NCBI GenBank assembly: GCA_001800515.1
Contig: MGVN01000093.1
Location: 1-10,092 of the forward strand
Direction: 5' to 3'
Origin: Elusimicrobia bacterium RIFOXYB2_FULL_49_7
GTDB lineage: Bacteria > Fibrobacterota > OXYB2-FULL-49-7
DNA: 10,092 nucleotides
Shown: piece after piece, positions 5,824 through 10,092 of the stretch
Numbering within the stretch: position 1 is the first letter of the stretch
Layout of the letters: every line of letters starts with the position of its first letter
Notes under the pieces: generated by a model
Told to the model about the DNA's origin: nothing
Databases searched by the model: none
Seen by the model: the letters and a program-made list of their open reading frames with translations, nothing else
Position numbers and translations under genes: made by a program

Positions 5824-6852
5824 ATGGTTTCTATATATATGAATATAACAATAGATAACATAGCTGATATCACAAAGTTATCGAAAAGTACTATTTCAAA
5901 AGTCTTAAGAAATTATCCCGAAATAAGCACTGAAACAAAAGAAAGAGTCTTGAAGGTGGTCAATCAACTTGGATATCGACCCAACTATCCTCTATCAGCG
6001 AATCTGGCGGAAAATAACGGTCTGGAGCATCGTACTTTTGTCGTGAATTTCGTTTTTTACAAACAAGCACGGGATTTTCTTTTAAAGAACAGCTATTTCT
6101 ATACATTAACACAATATATCCACGATTTGTTCAAAAAAAATGACTACTTTCTGCTGGAAAGTTATCCGAAAAACCCTAACGAATTTGAAAAGTTGCTTTC
6201 TTCGACTACAAGTGACGGCTTTCTTCTTTTGAGCAACATCGACAAAATCGAACCCCAATTTATTGACCGACTTTTATATTTCTCAATGCTTAAACCAATC
6301 ATTTTCCTCAGCAATTATCTTCCGGAAAATGATCTTCAATTTCATTCGGTACGAGTGGATAATTTTGCGGCGGGTTATAAAGCAACGGCTTACTGCATTC
6401 AACGCGGTTTTAAAATCGTTTACTTTATCGGCAGATATATGAATCTTGCCATGGCAAGAGATCGCTTTCTCGGGTACCAGAAAGCCATGGACGAAGTAAA
6501 GCTTCCGCCCCGGATGATTCGATATTTGGATGATGATACGCCTGATTTGACCGAATTCGATCTTATGTGTTCCGATGAAATCGGACTCGTCGGATCCGGT
6601 GACGCTGCAATACTACATTTTGCGGAACACATAAAAGAAAAAGGGGGGCGACAACCCAATGTTCATTTTGTAGGCATCGACAATTATCCTGCTCTGACAA
6701 AGAATGATGTGCGTGAAGCAACCGTCGAAGTTGATCTCAAGTCAATGGCAAATCAGGCTTATGGCCTGTTTCAGGATATTCTTCAACGCAAGACAACACA
6801 ACCGAAACAAGTATTGGTGGGTTCACATGTTGTATCGAGAACGGAATTGTAG
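5824..6852 (+). CDS. LacI-family transcriptional regulator
   Basis: The 342-residue protein starts with a LacI-type helix-turn-helix (about 8-52): ITIDNIADITKLSKSTISKV, then a segment ending QLGYRPN at 48-54. A hinge follows (about 55-66), then a periplasmic-binding-protein-like effector domain with RVDNFAAGYKATAY, the R-x-x-GY motif in MARDRFLGYQKAM, and HFVGIDNYP. Members bind operators as dimers or tetramers and usually respond to sugars. An alternative start at 5839 (MNITIDN) fits the family's usual N-terminus better; neither ATG has a good ribosome binding site. A strong promoter and a palindrome lie directly upstream. The gene ends 31 bases before the PL8 lyase gene, so it probably controls the lyase in response to released oligosaccharides. 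Its base composition is visibly more A/T-rich than the lyase gene. The effector is unknown. Confidence 0.9.
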   Translation: MVSIYMNITIDNIADITKLSKSTISKVLRNYPEISTETKERVLKVVNQLGYRPNYPLSANLAENNGLEHRTFVVNFVFYKQARDFLLKNSYFYTLTQYIHDLFKKNDYFLLESYPKNPNEFEKLLSSTTSDGFLLLSNIDKIEPQFIDRLLYFSMLKPIIFLSNYLPENDLQFHSVRVDNFAAGYKATAYCIQRGFKIVYFIGRYMNLAMARDRFLGYQKAMDEVKLPPRMIRYLDDDTPDLTEFDLMCSDEIGLVGSGDAAILHFAEHIKEKGGRQPNVHFVGIDNYPALTKNDVREATVEVDLKSMANQAYGLFQDILQRKTTQPKQVLVGSHVVSRTEL

Positions 6853-6868
6853 TCCAGAGGGTATTAAC

Positions 6869-6878
6869 AAGGAGGAGG
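6869..6878 (+). promoter_or_regulatory. Strong ribosome binding site of the PL8 lyase gene
   Basis: AAGGAGGAGG lies five bases before ATG 6884 and contains two overlapping Shine-Dalgarno cores. It is the strongest such site in the window and fixes the lyase start. It implies high translation of the exported enzyme compared with the weak sites of the neighbouring genes. Confidence 0.85.
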
Positions 6879-6883
6879 CTTCC

Positions 6884-9800
6884 ATGTCGAAATCTTTTGT
6901 GTTCTTGATATTTGCCATTGCAGCGTTTTTACCCATTCGGGCAGGTGCTTCGGATATCGACACCCTCCGCGCCAATGTCACGAACTACCTGACGGCAACA
7001 GGGGCGGACACCACGGATCCCATTGTGGCACAGGCGTTGACTGACCTGGAAACCTCGGCCCGTTCCTACATGCTCGCTTGCCTGCCCCGGGGCGGATGGC
7101 CGGACATCAATTATGCCGCGGCGCTGGCGGTTTCACCCTGGCCAGCCATGAACCATTACAACCGCATGCGGACCATGGCCCTTGCCTATACGACCCGGGG
7201 ACAGGGGTTATTTCAAAGTGACAGCCTCTGTAATGCTATTGAACTGGCACTCGATTCCATTCATGACCATGTTTATTCCGGTGTAGCCTTGGTTAATAAT
7301 TACTGGTACTGGCTCCAGGGCCTGCCCTACACTTATGGCCAGACCCTTGTCCTTTTGGAAGGGAAGGTGGATTCTACGCTGTTTGCCCAGTCAGTGGCCA
7401 CCATGACTTGGTTTTTTACGCATCCCAATGCCGATACCTGGGGAGCACCCGGCGATGCCATCAATGTGGCACTGGGACGGCTGTATTACGGGGTTATATC
7501 CGGAAGCACAGCGGCACTGAGCAAGGCGTACAGTCTGGCCAAAAAAGAATTTGGATCTCTCATAAGCGGCGACGGGATCTATCCGGATTTTTCCGCAGTC
7601 CACCATCAAACCCAGCTTTACATTGGCGGTTATGGCGCACAAATCGCAGCAGACGGACCCCGTTATCAGCTTTTTACCCGTGGTACTGCTTATGCGTTGG
7701 GTGCATCCGAACTTGCCAAGCTCAACGGTTTTGTTGCTGAAGCTACTGCCTGGTGCTTGTATGACAAATATTATGACCCTTCTGTTATCGGAAGATCTAT
7801 CACACGCGTAGGCGAAAAGGGCATTAATGGATTAACGGGGCTTGTACTCATGGCATCCCAATCCGGCCCCTACCAGACATTTTTACAGCGGGTTTCAAAA
7901 AGGATGTTGGAATCATGGAGTTTTCAATTGCCTGCTGAAATTGCTTCCCTCGCTTCGGACATTTACAAAACATCCGAAACCGCGGCCTGGCCTAATGGAT
8001 ACAAAAATTTCTTTTCAACTTATTTTTCCGTACACCGTCGGCCCAACTACTACATGTCGGTTAAAATGATGGGGCCTGGTATCCAAAGTTCGGAACAGAT
8101 CAACGGGGAGGGGCTAAAGTCCTGGCACTTGTCCGACGGCCTTACCTGTATCTTTCGTTCCGGTGAGGAATATTATACCCACCACGTTTTTCCGACCTTG
8201 GACTGGAACAGGATGCCGGGCACAACGATCCAGAAAAAGTACTATGCGCCTATGGGTTTAGACACAAGGGGGGCAATCAACAATAACCCCTTTGTCGGTG
8301 GTGTTGAGTGCGGCAGGTACGGGGCCTCGGCCATGGATTTTTCCAGCTCCTTTCAGGCACTGACCGCTAAAAAGAGCTGGTTCTTTTTTGATGACGAAAT
8401 GGTATGCTTGGGCAGTGATATCACTTGTCCTACCACAGATACGGCCGAAACAATTGTCAATCAGCGTCCCCTTTCGGCAAACGGTCTGCCTCTTATTGTG
8501 AACGGCTCAACCGTTACCTCGTCGCTGGGTTGGTCTGGAAAAGTCGCAGATGCCTCTTGGGCAGCCTGCGACAGCATGGGCTATTATTTTCCCGGTGGAT
8601 GTGAGCTCTCAGCAAAAGCGGTAACCCAGACCGGCCGGTGGAGGAGTATCGGTTCTGGCGATACAACACTGCATTCCAATCCAATGTTGACGCTCTGGAT
8701 AAACCATGGGATCAATGCCGCTGGGGCAGATTATGCCTATGCCGTACTCCCGAATAAAAGCGCAGCAGACATGGCCGCCTATGCTGCTGAACCCGATGTG
8801 CAAGTAGTTTCGAACAATGATACCCTGCAGGCCGTTGAAAACACTCCGTTGAATGCCGTGGGTGCCGTGTTCTGGAAGCCCGGTATCTGCGGCATCGTCC
8901 AGGCAGACAGCCCTTGCGTGGCTTTTTGGCGCGTCACACCGGACAGCCTCTATTTCTCCGCAACCTATCCGCCGCATACCTCGCCGACGATTCATTTCAC
9001 CATCAACGATCCGCTTATCCTGCTCAATTCGTCCAAGACCATTACGGTTTCCACGGACAGTATCACAACCTCCGTCTCCTTTCAGTCCGAGCAGGGCAAA
9101 ACCATGCAAGCAACCTTCAGGAGAATCCACAAGGTTTTCGGATATGTCCGGGTAACGGCGATTGATTCTGCGACCCACGATCCGGTTGCAGGCGCTTCCT
9201 GTACGGTACTCAAGGCCTATTCTGTTTCCGGGGTAACGGATTCATTGGGCCGGGTTGTGCTAAAGACCGATACAGGGTCTAACCAGGTCACGGTCCAGAA
9301 ATTCGCTTGGCGTTCGGTGTCAGTCCCATCGGTTGCGGTGTTACCCGGTGAGACTACGGAGGTCGCTCTTTCCATGGTCAAATATTCCGTATCCGGGATT
9401 CGGCTCGTTCCGGATACGCTAAGATTAGGTTTGCAGGATGAAGGAACGTTCAAGGTCCTTGGTTTTTATCCGGATTCCAGCGTAGATACCTTGTCAGAGA
9501 TATTTGACTGGACCCTTTTACCGGATACCCTGGTCACTATCTCTCCAACAGGTGTGGTGACAACCGGTTTGTATGCCGGGACTGCTGCGGTTCAATGTAG
9601 TTCCGCTGCTCTTGGGTATACCGCTTCTGCACATCTCTTGGTTTTGTCACACATCCGCCTCTATCCCATTGCCGATGCTTTTACCCGCGATGGAACTTAT
9701 GCCGGTATCAATTACGGTACGGATTCTCTTTTGCCGGTAAAAAGTGCCAGCAGTGGTTATAACAGAAGGGTATTCTTTAAATTCGATTTGTCCAGGCTGT

Positions 9801-10092
9801 CTGATTTGACTATCGAATCTGTTACGTTCAAGGTTTGCGCTTATTTGTCAGCTCCTTTATCGAGTGCCTATCCGGTTGGAATATATCCTGTTTCTACGGA
9901 TTCCTGGGAGGAAAATACCCTGACTTGGACCAATCAGCCTGTTTTGGGTCCGGCTTTGGACACCTTCTCCTTTGCAGCCGGTGCCACCACTGCATGGTAT
10001 GAAACAGACGTGACCGCTTATGTTAACCAGGAATTGGCCAAAGACAGTATCTTGTCATTGGGACTCTATGACCCCAGCGCAGCAAATATGTA
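6884..10092 (+). CDS. Secreted multimodular polysaccharide lyase, family PL8 (3' end outside the window)
   Basis: The frame is open for 1069 codons to the window edge. Residues 1-22 are a signal peptide (hydrophobic core VFLIFAIAAFLP, cleavage likely after RAGA), so the enzyme is exported. PL8 lyases split uronic-acid polysaccharides (hyaluronan, chondroitin, xanthan) by beta-elimination. The alpha-toroid (about 24-355) has the aromatic patch NYWYWLQGLP (139-148), H241 and Y250 in HHQTQLYIGGYG, and R304/R308 in GRSITR. The H-to-Y spacing of 9 and Y-to-R spacing of 54 match characterised PL8 enzymes. The beta-sandwich (about 375-745) has INGEGLKSW (406-414) and PTLDWNRMPGTT (437-448). After it come a carboxypeptidase-regulatory-like Ig module (about 752-832), a BIG2-like module (about 839-920) and a DNRLRE-type module from about 924 (RLYPIADAF, then RRVFFKFDLS). 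The motif holding the neutralising Asn reads WGAPGDAIN, so that residue seems replaced. The LacI-type gene directly upstream likely regulates it. The exact substrate is unknown. Confidence 0.93.
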   Translation, partial: MSKSFVFLIFAIAAFLPIRAGASDIDTLRANVTNYLTATGADTTDPIVAQALTDLETSARSYMLACLPRGGWPDINYAAALAVSPWPAMNHYNRMRTMALAYTTRGQGLFQSDSLCNAIELALDSIHDHVYSGVALVNNYWYWLQGLPYTYGQTLVLLEGKVDSTLFAQSVATMTWFFTHPNADTWGAPGDAINVALGRLYYGVISGSTAALSKAYSLAKKEFGSLISGDGIYPDFSAVHHQTQLYIGGYGAQIAADGPRYQLFTRGTAYALGASELAKLNGFVAEATAWCLYDKYYDPSVIGRSITRVGEKGINGLTGLVLMASQSGPYQTFLQRVSKRMLESWSFQLPAEIASLASDIYKTSETAAWPNGYKNFFSTYFSVHRRPNYYMSVKMMGPGIQSSEQINGEGLKSWHLSDGLTCIFRSGEEYYTHHVFPTLDWNRMPGTTIQKKYYAPMGLDTRGAINNNPFVGGVECGRYGASAMDFSSSFQALTAKKSWFFFDDEMVCLGSDITCPTTDTAETIVNQRPLSANGLPLIVNGSTVTSSLGWSGKVADASWAACDSMGYYFPGGCELSAKAVTQTGRWRSIGSGDTTLHSNPMLTLWINHGINAAGADYAYAVLPNKSAADMAAYAAEPDVQVVSNNDTLQAVENTPLNAVGAVFWKPGICGIVQADSPCVAFWRVTPDSLYFSATYPPHTSPTIHFTINDPLILLNSSKTITVSTDSITTSVSFQSEQGKTMQATFRRIHKVFGYVRVTAIDSATHDPVAGASCTVLKAYSVSGVTDSLGRVVLKTDTGSNQVTVQKFAWRSVSVPSVAVLPGETTEVALSMVKYSVSGIRLVPDTLRLGLQDEGTFKVLGFYPDSSVDTLSEIFDWTLLPDTLVTISPTGVVTTGLYAGTAAVQCSSAALGYTASAHLLVLSHIRLYPIADAFTRDGTYAGINYGTDSLLPVKSASSGYNRRVFFKFDLSRLSDLTIESVTFKVCAYLSAPLSSAYPVGIYPVSTDSWEENTLTWTNQPVLGPALDTFSFAAGATTAWYETDVTAYVNQELAKDSILSLGLYDPSAANM
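9388..9418. repeat. Perfect 9-base inverted repeat inside the lyase gene
   Basis: CGTATCCGG (9388-9396) and CCGGATACG (9410-9418) are perfect complements around a 13-base loop, extendable by one G-T pair. It lies in codons at the start of the BIG2-like module. A messenger hairpin could form. No T-run follows and the reading frame continues, so it is not a transcription terminator. Confidence 0.45.

Noticed and set aside
8609..9178. Minus-strand open frame of 189 codons
   Set aside because: Antisense to the PL8 lyase, which has clear family motifs on both sides of this stretch in one unbroken frame.

Overview
The window looks like chromosomal DNA of a free-living bacterium, probably Gram-negative and polysaccharide-degrading. 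Evidence: a tRNA-Thr/Tyr/Gly/Thr-tuf operon, a LacI-type regulator, and a large secreted polysaccharide lyase with Ig-like and DNRLRE modules. None of the four tRNAs encodes its CCA end. The modular lyase would suit a Fibrobacterota-, Lentisphaerota- or Kiritimatiellota-like lineage, but this is a guess and the sequence does not settle the phylum.

Layout. (1) Positions 1-469, minus strand: four tRNA genes, Thr(UGU)-Tyr(GUA)-Gly(UCC)-Thr(GGU), followed by the 5' end of tuf (EF-Tu), with a sigma70-like promoter at 515-544. (2) Positions 470-774: a divergent intergenic region with promoters facing both ways and two inverted repeats. (3) Positions 775-4698, plus strand: a three-gene, translationally coupled cassette. 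It encodes an unrecognised coiled-coil protein, DNA topoisomerase VI subunit B (GHKL ATPase) and subunit A (Spo11-like, winged helix plus Toprim). The reading frames overlap by 11 and 4 bases. (4) Positions 4730-5707: a Gfo/Idh/MocA-family oxidoreductase 31 bases after top6A. (5) Positions 5761-6852: a strong sigma70-like promoter, a palindromic operator-like site and a LacI-family repressor. (6) Positions 6884-10092: a secreted polysaccharide lyase of family PL8 that is open to the window edge. It has a signal peptide, the PL8 toroid and beta-sandwich, a carboxypeptidase-regulatory-like Ig module, a BIG2-like module and a DNRLRE module.

How the genes work together. The most distinctive part is the Topo VI cassette. 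Topo VI is typical of archaea and plants and sporadic in bacteria. Both subunits here keep their ATPase, switch-lysine, catalytic-tyrosine and metal-binding residues, so an active type IIB enzyme is likely. The upstream coiled-coil gene is fused to the cassette by overlapping codons, which suggests a dedicated, apparently undescribed partner. The second functional unit is LacI regulator plus PL8 lyase: an inducible module for uronic-acid polysaccharide breakdown. The oxidoreductase between the two units may belong to either or to neither.
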